Part shown: positions 33,312-43,711 of the stretch, in pieces
How the letters are laid out: every line of letters starts with the position of its first letter
How positions within the stretch are numbered: position 1 is the stretch's first letter
Source of the DNA: Dacryopinax spathularia
Lineage: Eukaryota > Basidiomycota > Dacrymycetes > Dacrymycetales > Dacrymycetaceae
Assembly (NCBI GenBank): GCA_037974965.1
Contig: JBBPFI010000003.1
Coordinates: 868,001 to 932,000 of the forward strand
Length of the DNA stretch: 64,000 nucleotides
Reading direction: 5' to 3'
Notes under the pieces: model-generated
Database searches by the model: none
Told to the model about the DNA's origin: nothing
The model's input: only the letters and a program-made list of their open reading frames with translations
Position numbers and translations under genes: made by a program

Positions 33312-33733
33312 ATGCCTTACTGTGTATGGACGGGCGCCGCACAAGGAATGGCAACGGGATCGATGGATTGGTCCGGCGCCATCATGCAAGTGATCCGCAT
33401 TCAAACGCACACCATCTGGACCGGCCCGGAAACAGTAGCGGTTTTAAGTGATGGCGACCGATATCTCCCGGTCATTCTCAGCGGTACCGCACTGGCGGCT
33501 TACGAGGACGGAGTCTTAAATATATGCGCTATCATCCGTGTGAGGAGGTACATCAAGGTAGACTCGTAGGTCCTCTGAATCAATCCCCTTTCAGAAGCGC
33601 GCTAAGGCCTGGTAGGGGAAACGGTTCCGAAAGGCGTCGCATTATCCACCTTACTGCTGTCGAGGTTCTTCAAGATATGGCGCCCTTGGTTGGAACCCCA
33701 CGGGCCGCAGAGGATTTCTCGAGCTACATTTGA
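33312..33733 (+). CDS. Stand-alone RPA1 N-terminal-like OB domain protein
   Basis: Two exons: 33312-33547 and 33595-33733. The 47-base intron 33548-33594 (GTACAT to CCCTTTCAG, with CTGAAT as branch) interrupts an Arg codon. The product is about 124 residues. After a 20-residue lead it reads GAIMQVIRIQTHTIW, then TVAVLSDGDRYLPVILSG, LNICAIIRVRR, and after the join GSERRRIIHLTAVEVLQDM and VGTP. This follows the N-terminal OB fold of replication protein A large subunit: a VLQ-I strand, the LSDG turn, a C-x-I-x-RF strand, then a final strand ending in a [LV]-x-V-L motif. The DNA-binding domains of RPA1 are absent. In RPA this domain recruits checkpoint and repair partners. The role here is unknown. 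Confidence 0.55.
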
Positions 33734-33850
33734 GCGGCCTGGCTCTATCGGGCAGAGTACATTCCAAAAGTCTGCGAAGTAGTACAAGATACCGATATTA
33801 TGGTGTAACGCAAATGAAGATCGAAAGATGCCGCAATTCCGGCCTGCGCG

Positions 33851-36800
33851 TTAATGCTGGATACGGTCAAGGTAGTACAATTGAAAATCGTCGGCTGCGG
33901 TCGGACCGCCTTTCATACCCAGATGGTATTCCCCGCTCTCCTCCAGGCCTTCGAGAATAGTCTGCCAAACGATATGAAAATCCGCCTTGATGTGGCGTGT
34001 TCGCCACACTGCTTTCATGGCTTTTCTATACAATTCATCTTGGGAAGGGTTCCAACCTGATGGATATCGGACCGGTATTTCATCTGCATTGCCTGTTGGA
34101 GTTGTTCCGTTGATAGCAGTGGGGGCGCATACACTTGGCGGCGTCGCACGAAGGAGGTTGGAGCTCGTTCCACTCGTCGTATCAAAGCGCTGGGTAGCTG
34201 CAGGGGTTGGCGTCGGAGCGGATGGGGGTGAAGGTGCAGAGGAAGCCAAATTTGCGCTAGTTGGCGGGAGAGGGGTGATATGGGTTATAGCTGTCCTCTT
34301 AACAGCCGGGCTCGCTCCCGACTCATGAACTTCAATTTCTTCATGCTGGCGCTTCCGCGATGAACGCAGTGGACCAGCACCGCGGGGAGACTTTGGCTCA
34401 GCTCGACTGAGGGGGCGATCATCCCGAGTGCCCTCATCATCCGAATAGCCTTTGTATGCTTTGATTTTCTTACGGCGGGCCTTGGAGAGATGTTCCGGTA
34501 AGTTCCCGTCGTACCTAAAGAGTATCGCATTTTTGCCGAACATGGCACGAATGTCATTCACGGTGTAGATGGTGCCGTTCTTATACTTGACTATGGGACT
34601 GTGCAATTGCCGACTTTGCTCTGCGCGCACATTAATATTGGATATGATTGATGAGAGGATGAACGCTTACCGAGTGGAAGCTTCCGGATTGCCATGTCGC
34701 CAGACCACATCTGAACAGACAAAATCCATTTCTTGGGTTGATTCCAGGAATAATGAGGAACAGGGTATCCAGGTGGAGGTAGCCAATCATCTAGGCCTTC
34801 CAGGAAACATCCCTTTCTGTACAATGTGGCTGCAAGATCTGGCCACCCTGATTCCTGTTGTAGTTCGGACTGAGCTGTAAGTTGGATTAGGGAGACATGC
34901 AGAGGACGGGATAACTGTCAACGTACTCGTGAAAGTGCGCAGGTCGTCGGTGATGAAGTTCTGCAAGGTATCTCGAGGGGTGTACGTTAGTGGTCGGTCC
35001 GGGAACAAACGGGACCTTCCTTGCAACTTGTACTTCTCGGCGATGGTTTTGTCCGGCCCCTCGGATGTACCGAGGATAAGGCGCTGTGTTCGTTCCGACA
35101 CGAACAGCCATTCCCCATGCCGATTTCCGTCCTTCTTATCGTTCGACAAGCGAGTCACAAACATTTGAAACCCTTGGTTCTCACGGGTAATCAATTCCGC
35201 GGTATCAAGCTTCGGACTTCGGGATTCCGTGTGGGGTGGGCTAATGGCAGCGTTGTTATAGGTAGACCCTTCAGCGCCATTGGACCCGTTCGTGAGTGAT
35301 ACAGTCGGGCCGACATTCCGGTTTGAAACGACGGCAGGGTGCGCAGCTCCGTTCTGCCCACCCGGGCCGCCTCGGACATTCTTCCCAGTGGTGTCTGTCT
35401 TGGCCTCGTATCCACCATTGAGGCGAGGCTTGGGTGCCGTGGTGGGCAGCGAGGCTACGACCACGCGACGAGTGTACGGCGAATTCCGGCGCTGCGGTCG
35501 CCGCTCCTCTCCGGAGCTCAGTCCGGAACTCGACCCGGAATCGGAGGGGTCCCCTTCCGTTCCAGAAGAAGTCCCGCGATCACGGCGGTGCTTGGGTATC
35601 GCCATGACCCCGTGGTTTTGCATTTCCTTTGCGTCCTCGTTGACATCCGAACCTGGAGACGATTGGGGCAACAGGCTCTGGGGAACATCGGCTTGACGCT
35701 TGATACGGAGCTCCAATGCTGCCACTCTTGCATGCAGCGCTCGATCAGCTCGTGTCGCCGGGTGAGAATGCTGCTCTCTTGGGGCAGGGGCACCCTCGAG
35801 ACTGACAGAATGTATGACTGGACTTGCGGGAATACAGCCCAATACTATGGGGGCGAGGTTAGCATGTTCCACGTTCGTACGGTAGATGAGACTTACGATC
35901 GTTCCGCTTCAGCCGACGGAAGTTCGCAGTGCCTGACGCATGATCAAGGTCCATCATGGCGTCCCCTCCGTGCTTTGAAGGAGACATGTCGCTGCCCCAT
36001 CCACAGGTCTCGTGTAGCCTCTGTATCCATCCTCTGAGCGCATCGCGCATTCCTTCGCCGAGAGTAGTCAAGCCGGGATTGCCGTTGGCGATCAGAACCA
36101 TGATCACAGCCAATCTGCAATACTCGTCACTATTCAGCAGAGCATGGAGATTGGCGGGTGGAGAACACTGAATTCGATGGTTGAATGCCGCGATGGCGTC
36201 CCGGATGACATCGATAAGAAGCAGAGCTGAGGAGTGTGAGCTAGGATGCGGTCCGAATCATAAGCACCCACCTTGCTGATTAGGGTCTTGCCCCTGGTTG
36301 ATTATGCAACGCAGGGTACTAGTTGCCCAGTTCCGCAGTGCACCCTGGGGGTCCATTGTTTCAATGGAGGGGATGGAGGAGTGAAAGGATGTGCATGACA
36401 GATTGGCGTTTGGCAAGAGGGAAGGGTGATAAAGAGTGGCAGGAGGGCGAGATCCCGGTCGGCTCGCATCTGACGGTGAGCCGACACGAGGCCTCGCTCC
36501 TATCGGTGGGGTGACGCCATCAGCCGGAATCGAATGAGCCGGAATCGCAGATGGCGCTGCATTCGGAGGCAAATCAGGGGGGACAGCCGGGTTCACCGCG
36601 GACACACCGACCGGGACTGAGCACTGCCAAGAATCGCCATTCGGCGACAACATCTGACTGGGTTGTTCGGGCATGGGTACGGACTGCTGAACGGGGGAAG
36701 CGTATGACACGGTCGCCGGAGTACTCGGCCGAAACCCGCCCGAAAAGGGTGCCGAGGGGAGGACTACGTAGGTGTTGTCGACTGCAAGGGATTGGGTTTC

Positions 36801-37384
36801 GCGTGGACCGCACCCAACCTCATGTCCGTCCGTATGGCAAGTGGGTAGGGACATATTCGTGGTAGCAGCCACTGGAGGTGTCTCCTTCCGTCGTCCCGGT
36901 CCATTTGTAGGTGGGAGGAATAGTGGATCGCCGAGCAAGCCCACTGACTCGGCCAACGTCGTGTCTGCTGGGCGGATAGATAGGGGACGACTGGATAGGC
37001 CTGAGCAGGGACATTAGTAGTGTTCATTTTATGACCGAGGGACGAACCGCAAGGGGGAGTCTGTGCAGAGGAGCGTATAGCTGCGGTATCCTTTATCACC
37101 GCGTCCTCTTGCACAGGCTTCTCATCCACAGCATGCTCACGCTGGCCCTCACCCCCCTCACTTGCATGCAAAGACAGCAGAGGAGCCTGCACGGTCCCGT
37201 TGATGTGAGCCCGAGAATCCATTGCCCTGTCATGAACCGCAATCCCGGCCGCTGCTGGGAACCCTGCCTGATCCACGTCCGCGCCATCTTCAGATTCTGG
37301 ATCCTGCTCCGTCGCGACCAGCGTGGTTTCTTTCCGTCCTGATCTGGTCGTTCTTCGTTTTGGCAGCGTGCCTCGATTGCCCAT
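33851..37384 (-). CDS. Large orphan protein Y, about seven exons
   Basis: Start MGNRGTLPKRRTTRSGRKE at 37384, stop at 33851, about 1,000 residues. Consensus introns give an open reading. Joins include QQ to ALLLIDVIRDAIAAF (near 36230-36275), LKRND to LLGCIPASPVIHS (about 35847-35895), LRTFT to QSELQQESGWPDLAA (about 34872-34928), and KLPLG to EQSRQLHSPIVKYKN (about 34622-34670). The link between the first two exons (near 37000) is not resolved. The N-terminal half is disordered and Pro/Ser/Thr-rich. Ordered-looking parts are ALLLIDVIRDAIAAF to RDALRGWIQRLHE, DGNRHGEWLFVSERTQRLIL, GLDDWLPPPGYPVPHYSW, YDGNLPEHLSKARRKKIKAYK and the C-terminal DFHIVWQTILEGLEES. No family is recognised. The 3' end converges on the RPA1-N-like gene. 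Confidence 0.5.
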
Positions 37385-38671
37385 GAAAGCTGAATCAAGG
37401 AGTGGACACAAGTGGAGAATCGTTGTGGGGAAGTGACGCGGGATCCAACTGCCAGAAATGTGTAAGCAACGGAGGCATTTCTCCCCCATCTGAGCGTCGT
37501 TGCCCTTATAGTCAGTACCTTCACGCTAACTTGATCGCAACGACCACTCACTTAGTACAGAGGTACGTTATCTACAAATGAATGTACGCATTGCTATGAA
37601 TACTCATTCTCATGGCTGACCTAGTATCAGAGTCTCCGGCAGATGTTAAATGTACAAGATGTAGTGACCTCGTCGTGCAAAGGGCTTTTTACTCAGGCAC
37701 TCCAAGTGGAGCTGTGTCCCTGAGGTCCGAAGCAACCTGAGGATTCGATCCCGGAATTCCGGTTGCTCATTGGTTGAAATCGAAGCGAAATAAGGGACCG
37801 GCCCGGTATTACGGTCGCGAATATTGGTGCACTACTGGAGTCCAGCCACACTAATATCACTGATACCAGGTTGACAGCTATCACATGGTCTACTATAGCG
37901 TGCAGAACAGAGAGATGATGTAATATTCTTCTCCCATGGCACCTATGCAGGTAATTGTGTAGACCTCGACCTGGCAATATACGGTTGTGTTACGGGCGCT
38001 GACCCGAAGGCCGGCTGGATCCGCGTACTGATGTGTCGGCCGCGAAGTACGCTCGGGATCGAGCCAAGGCTGCTGTACATGGTTCTGCGGGACGTACTAT
38101 GCCTTGGGCAGTGACTGGGACGATAATGGGTGGGGCGCTCATCGCTGCCTCATCTTGCACTTGTCAGACACGAATTAAATGACAAGGGGGCGACTGTACC
38201 ATCACTCCAGGGCTCCACGCGCATGTGACCATTTTGTAAAGCTTCCCAAAGTGCTACCGCTGCCGCCTTCCTAAATTGGCTGAGGCCCTTATTATGACCA
38301 TCTTTGGGAGCACCCTCGGGTCTAGGACAAAGGTCTGGGAAACCGTAAACCTTCTTTCGAGATTTATGAAGCAAGAAGGGGAGCTTCCACCAAGGGCAAC
38401 TTGGAAGGCCCTGACTTGCTAGAGGGCACTTTAGCTTGTGAGGTGTGGAAATGTAATCGCCTTACTTAGCCAGAGAGCAAAAATGTGCGGAAGTCTGGAA
38501 CGAAGCACATCGGCCCGCATGAGATGCGGGAAAGGCGAGGTTTCGGCGATCCCTAGCGCGGTCTCAGCGCTGGCTGCCGGTCCGATTTCTCGAGTATCAG
38601 AAGCCCCTTGGAAGCCTTGAAGGTAAAATCTAGGGCAGTATAAGTCAGAGATATGATACAGAGCTTAGCAC
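37385..38671. other. Island intergenic DNA
   Basis: Motifs CCCGGAATTCCGG at about 37750-37762 and GACCGGCCCGGTATTACGG at about 37798 are present. The minus open frames 37693-37977 and 38150-38374 may be fragments of an exon downstream of the gene at 38672, but no splice chain could be built. Confidence 0.35.
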
Positions 38672-39571
38672 TTACTTCACATACGTCTGCATCGCGCTGT
38701 GCTGTGACTTGAGGTTGGTATACTTGGGTGCCAAGACGTGCTTAAGAGCGGAATGCATCAGACTGGAGCAAATGAGGGTGGTACCATGGCGAGGTCCGTC
38801 ATGGAGGGACACTTTTAAAAGCTGAAAAGCCGGAAATATTTCCCATCGCTCCAAAGCCGGAACGAGATCTTGAAGATATGTGGCAGCTTTGTCAAAGATC
38901 TGCTGCCGTTCCAGGAGATACTCATTCGGAGTCATTCTCCTCGTAGTCTCTGTCTGGTTCGCGTTCCATAGAACCATGCGTCGAGCTATGTCTTCCCCTT
39001 GTGGTGAACTGGGATTATAAGTGTTCCTCCAAAATTGAGACAGAGCCCGCTTGAAGTCGCTTCTGCTCATATCCGGGGCTGCGCTGGCTCGTGGCACCAT
39101 CCGCTCGAGAATGTTCCATAGATTAGGGGCCTTCGGGGCAATGCTGCTTGGTCCGAATGGTTTTCTACTAGTCAAATAGAGTAGCAGTGCCGGCAATGGG
39201 CATTGGAAGGCTTCTGACACGGTGTCTAGGGCCGCAGAGATCTCGTCCTCCGTTGAATGACGACGACGGGCTTCCATCCCAGCCGAAATTCCGGCTATGT
39301 CGGCCGGTATTTCGGGGGGCGGGCTGAGGGCCGGAGAGTCAAGAGCAGTAGCAAACGTTTTTGCAATTCCTGCATAGGTTGGTGCATTGGAAGGGAAGCT
39401 TGCTTCCTCTTCACGGGTCATTGTCATAGCTGGCAGGGAGCTAACAAAAAGATTGCCCCGGCCGGTAAGTGGATGAACGCTGAAAGGATCATCGACGGGA
39501 GCGGCAGTCCCTCCGGAAACGTCCTCGTCTATCAGGAACTTCAATATAGAGTTGATGTTGATGACAGTCAC
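38672..39571 (-). CDS. Orphan protein upstream-incomplete in model
   Basis: An open frame of 299 codons with good protein character. The first in-frame ATG inside it is near 39425 (MTMTREEEASFPSN), so either translation starts there or an exon lies upstream, between 39580 and 39720. Notable parts are TEDEISAALDTVSEAFQC, ALLLYLTSRKPFGPSS, LWNILERMVPRAS, DFKRALSQFWRNTYNPSS, NEYLLERQQIFDKAATYLQ and HSALKHVLAPKYTNLKSQ. It is helical, has no membrane segment, and belongs to no recognised family. Two island motifs lie in the frame near 39283-39315. The frame ends near a GTGAAGTAAG sequence that could be a donor, so the C-terminus may extend. Confidence 0.5.
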   Translation of the reverse strand: MTVININSILKFLIDEDVSGGTAAPVDDPFSVHPLTGRGNLFVSSLPAMTMTREEEASFPSNAPTYAGIAKTFATALDSPALSPPPEIPADIAGISAGMEARRRHSTEDEISAALDTVSEAFQCPLPALLLYLTSRKPFGPSSIAPKAPNLWNILERMVPRASAAPDMSRSDFKRALSQFWRNTYNPSSPQGEDIARRMVLWNANQTETTRRMTPNEYLLERQQIFDKAATYLQDLVPALERWEIFPAFQLLKVSLHDGPRHGTTLICSSLMHSALKHVLAPKYTNLKSQHSAMQTYVK

Positions 39572-40162
39572 GGTTTGGGCGTACCTGGAGAGGAAAAAAT
39601 GTCATGTGGAAACCGCGGACCGCGCTCTCTACAGGGTGACGGTCCCGTCAAATCAGTTGATGCCGGGTGGGGCGTGAGAAGCTCCGGAACTACCCATGTT
39701 TAGAGTACTATGCCATCGAACTTGAGCAAACACATACAATAAGATTGGCCCAGGGTCACGATCGTCTGCCCATGCTGCTCGCCGACTCCGTTACGGTACC
39801 ACTGATGCTCTATTGTCAACTCTTCGGGCATCTTCAAGATTTCAAGCGAGAGGATTGGAGGAGGGCCTCGATCCTGCAAGGGTTTGAGCAAGAGGAGGGA
39901 AGAATGGTTGCTGAAGGATGGAGTGGGAATAATGGCCGCTTTGAAGGCAGTTCCGATGTGCTGTAAAGCCAGAGCATCCCACGACTTTTTCCCTCGGATG
40001 GGAAGTGGTGTGTCAGTCCGTGATTGGTTCCGACACAGCCGCTGTCATCTGTGGCTATCAGGCAATCATATTATTTGGCAACAGGTATGGTGAGAGAAGT
40101 TTGGACAGCCTGGCAGTGTTCATTTGGCATACCCATACAAGAATCGGAATGCAAAGCATATG
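39572..40162. other. Island intergenic DNA
   Basis: This lies between the KDZ transposase stop and the orphan gene. It may hold the first exon of the orphan gene. A few open frames exist without protein character. Confidence 0.3.
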
Positions 40163-43100
40163 CTAATGAGTTCCCTTGGCGCACAGTTCCTTGATTCTCT
40201 CTCGCGCACTTTGGTGTAGATCCTGGCGCTGCTCTGCTGCAATCAGTAAAAGTCAAGCATGGTGTGAACAATGTCTTACCATCCAAAAGTGCCGGCACAA
40301 CCGATTGGCAGCGCGCTAGCAGCAGTTGATAGTGGTCGTATTGTTTCCTCTCTTCCTCCAAACGCTCTAGCTCTTCCAGACACCGATCGCGTTCCAGCAG
40401 AACCGATATACCTCTCCGGACTTGATCATCTGTTAGCCATTTGTCTGCTTGAGGGCCGGTTCCAGTCTTAAACACATCCACCCATATGTCAGCATCAACA
40501 TCAATGTCCACGGCCTCGCTCTGAATGAGAAGAGGAAAGGGCTGTGTCAAGTGCCAGGACGGCCTGGGAATACTTCTCAGCTGTGTGACCGCAGCGTTAT
40601 AAAGACGGACGGCCTCTCTTCGAGGTTTTCCCCTCCTACGGATGGCCTTGACGATTGTTTGCGCACGTTTGGTACCTACCCAGATGTCGGTTTCCGTTCA
40701 ATGTCGAAAATATATCCGTACCTAGCATTCCTTTGGAGCGGCCCCCGCCTCCATGACTGGAGCGCATGTCCCGGAGGGGGGCAGACTCAACATGCAAGTC
40801 GGTTATAGCTTTGCGTACCGACTCGAGGAGGACCTGGACTACAACGAGTCCTCGCACAAACAGGTGATCTGAGGCCGGAAATGTGCTCAGAATCTCGGCC
40901 GGTACTTGCACACCAAGTTGCTCAAGCTGGGCTGCAGCTAGGCCTTCGGCAGCACGATGCTGCTGATCAAGCTCGGTATACAACTCATACGCCTTAGAGT
41001 ACTCCGGCGATTCAAGGGAAATTGTGTGCAAATGCTGTGCCATTTGTTGTAGGCGGGTTTGGAGATCTTGAGCCGCAGCTTGAGTTTGGATGATGCGCCT
41101 CATTGTTGCGTCGATATGGCTAGTTTTGTCTGGAAACCTATCAGTGACTTGGTAAGGACGGGAATAAATAAGCCTACGATTGCTTACTACAGATGTACTA
41201 TTTTTCTGCTTGATCCATTCTGCTCGCAACATGCTCTCCTCTAACCCTGTCTCCTGAAGCCACTCAGAAGCTAGACGCAGGCGCTCTTCAGCGTCATGAG
41301 TCCGTACAACCAGCCACTTGTCCATGTTGGCCGTGAGCGTTGCCACATAATGCTGTAGTCGTCCTTCGAGCATAAAATTTCTCTTATGGGCCTTGAAAAC
41401 TCGTTATCCCAGAATCCCGGACAATAGAAGAACAAAAGACTGACAGCCATGGTGCGTCCTAGCCCAACACGGTCAGAGAGATATGCCCAGAGTCGCTCGC
41501 AGCCTTCTCCATTAGATAGCCCAAAACCTCTACACTTGCGTGGGTGAAAAACAGCCTGACATGCCCACTGATGTACAGAGGCATGGAATAGGGATGTGGC
41601 GAAAGTTAGACGAGAGGCCAACTGTGGTAGATAACCATACTGCCGCGGGAATAAGCTCTCATCATCGCGAAGTCAGCGGATTCATACCATACCTTCTCAA
41701 ATCCGTTGCAGAGCTGACATGCAATATCATACAACAGTCCGACGGTTGCCGCGGATGGCAGTAGGGAAAACAAGTTCTCCAGTAGCACGAGCGCATATGC
41801 ATGCTTTTCGCCACCGGTCTGGATGGGAAGAAGAAATATGGGCTTGTCGTGCCGGCATACCAGAGCCATGAACCCAACTTCAGCCCATCGCTGATCGGTA
41901 TGATCTAGACGTGCAGCATCATGCGAGTCTCGACAAGCTTGAGTGACAGCTGATGACATGCGGGGAAGAGTTTCGGCAGAGGGTGCTTTGCGACGCCATT
42001 CCTGGACTCTCAGCTGCATCTCCGCGCCCTGCTGCGGATCGAGGATGAACGTATTTCGCATGAGTAAAGGATCAGTTGAAATTTCTGCCTTCAGTTTATG
42101 CTGAAAATTTCCATCGATGCAAACAATGACGTCTGGTACACTGCCAATTCAGATGAGATATGCAAATGGAAACAACAGTACGATCCCACCTTTTGGGGCG
42201 ACCTCCCCACTCCTTCCTATGGAAACACAGGGGACAGCGCATCTGTAGCCAAGTGGGAGGAAGCTGGCCCCCTTCTTCCTTGTTAGCTTCTTGCAGTCGC
42301 CCACAGGACGAATACCGGTCCGGTATGGAGGGATTTCCGGGAACGCAAATGGGTACGGTGCCGATATTACTGAAGGGCCGTATTATCGGGACGAGATCAG
42401 GAGGGTCGTCTCCAATCGGGCCGGCATCCGGATGTGAAGATAGATTCGGGCCGAGTCCAGCAGGATACTGCACGATCAGTCCGGGATTGCCAGAGCAATA
42501 TGGCTGCGGACCGAGATTAGACGTATGATGCGAGGTCGGACCGGAGTCGGTAGAGTCATATGAGATTAGGCCGGAATTAGTGGATGGCTGCGCAAGAGGA
42601 GCGTCATTCGCCCTCACCCGTTCCATAGCCGCATAGTTGAGAGGCATTTGAGAAGGGGAGTGTCCGTCAACGGCGGACATTGTGTTGATAATGACGTTCT
42701 CCACCGCATTTCGCACACGACGTTGCAACACCTCAAACCATGTCGTGGTGGTGGACATTTGCTCAATCAGTGTTGACTGAGATGGGAATAGGTGTGAGGA
42801 TTGGCTTTGCTCGCAGAGCGGACTGAACATACTTGATTCGGAAGAGTGGTACCCTGATTAGAAAGATATGCGGCTACACTCTCTGAGAAGGCGGTGATGG
42901 GCGTGGTATTCCGTGAATGCAGGCATATGTAGAAATCCAATAGCTGCATTGAGATTGCACTTCTGGGTTGCGCAGGGCTACATGGAATGCAGCCCTGTCG
43001 AACAAGGGAGGGTCCAAGTTGGTCGCACAGCTGACAAAATGTGCTTGTGCGAAATTCTTGACCTGAATGAAGCTCAGCTACTTCCTCTGCGGCATGCTTT

Positions 43101-43711
43101 GTCTAGAAAGAGATACCTTGGAAAGAGAGGACGCGTACGGTGACTGTTGCTTGTGAGGCCGGTATTTTCATGCAGGTCGCTGCGTGGTACACATCCGATG
43201 GAGTATCAGGAAAATTACGTCAAGACTGATAGGTAAGATATGCGTCTTCAAAAGCAGACATCTGCGACTGCCACTGCTCTGCAGCACGATATTGCTTCTC
43301 ACGGCGAGTGGGGCCTGCACAGAGGGGAAAGTCATCTTCCCACACCTGCTGTGTTTCACTGGTGTCATGAATGTATGGGTGAAGATTCAGAGGAGCAGAG
43401 TCAGGCAACCGGCTGGTTGTACCTTGGAGTACGTCGTCTTGAGGGCGCAAAATATCGGGAACGATAGCTGGCTGATCTGCAGGGTCGGCATGTAGCAGAA
43501 CCTCATGACAATGGCCTTCGTCCTCTGTGTGAGCATTTCTGGCGCGCGGGGCTAGACGATTGGCTCTAGTGCGGTAACGTTGATGGGAGCGATAAGTCAT
43601 ATGACTATCATCATCTAGGGCCAGTAAATCAGGATTGCGTTGACGCTGTTGTCGACGGAACGGTAAATCCTCATCAGCAAGGGCTGGTTCAAGGCCATGT
43701 TTCATCGGCAT
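40163..43711 (-). CDS. KDZ (Kyakuja-Dileera-Zisupton) family transposase
   Basis: This is a cut-and-paste DNA transposase. Start MPMKHGLEPALADED at 43711; stop at 40163. KDZ hallmarks appear in order. There is a basic N-terminal region ending in YLTYQS, then a Cys segment (QLCDQLGPSLVRQGCIPCSP, then QLLDFYICLHSRN). LQMRCPLCF precedes VIVCIDGNFQHKLKAEIS (about 42130-42070). Next come CRDSHDAARLDHTDQRW, GFMALVCRHDKPIFLLP, and HAYALVLLENLFSLLP with VGLLYDIACQL. After that are HQWACQAVFHPRKC with GFGLSNGEGCERLWAYL, and a long coiled coil from NMDKWLVVRTHDAEERL to about 40850. The end is VDADIWVDVFKT, KWLTDDQVRRGISVLLERDRC and RERIKELCAKGTH. Some ten introns are needed. No frame-breaking change forced itself on me, so it may be whole. 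An 80-residue tandem-repeat block is inserted (42361-42600). Confidence 0.85.
42361..42600. repeat. 30-bp tandem array inside the KDZ coding sequence
   Basis: Eight units of exactly 30 bases start at 42361, 42391, 42421, 42451, 42481, 42511, 42541 and 42571. All but the second (ACGAGATC) open with CCG: CCGATATT, CCGGCATC, CCGAGTCC, CCGGGATT, CCGAGATT, CCGGAGTC and CCGGAATT. The preceding bases are often CGGG or CGGA, so each join is a half or whole island motif. On the minus strand each unit is ten codons, giving a degenerate [ND]-x-G-[PL] repeat between AMERVRANDAP and LQMRCPLCF. In other KDZ proteins this spot is a short linker. Confidence 0.8.

Noticed and set aside
33312-33733. Helitron cargo, because RPA-like genes occur in Helitrons
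   Set aside because: No Rep/helicase protein, and no Helitron ends, were seen anywhere in the window.
42361-42600. CRISPR-like periodic array
   Set aside because: The 30-bp units are contiguous, with only short conserved stretches and no separate spacers. The host is a fungus, so this is a tandem repeat.
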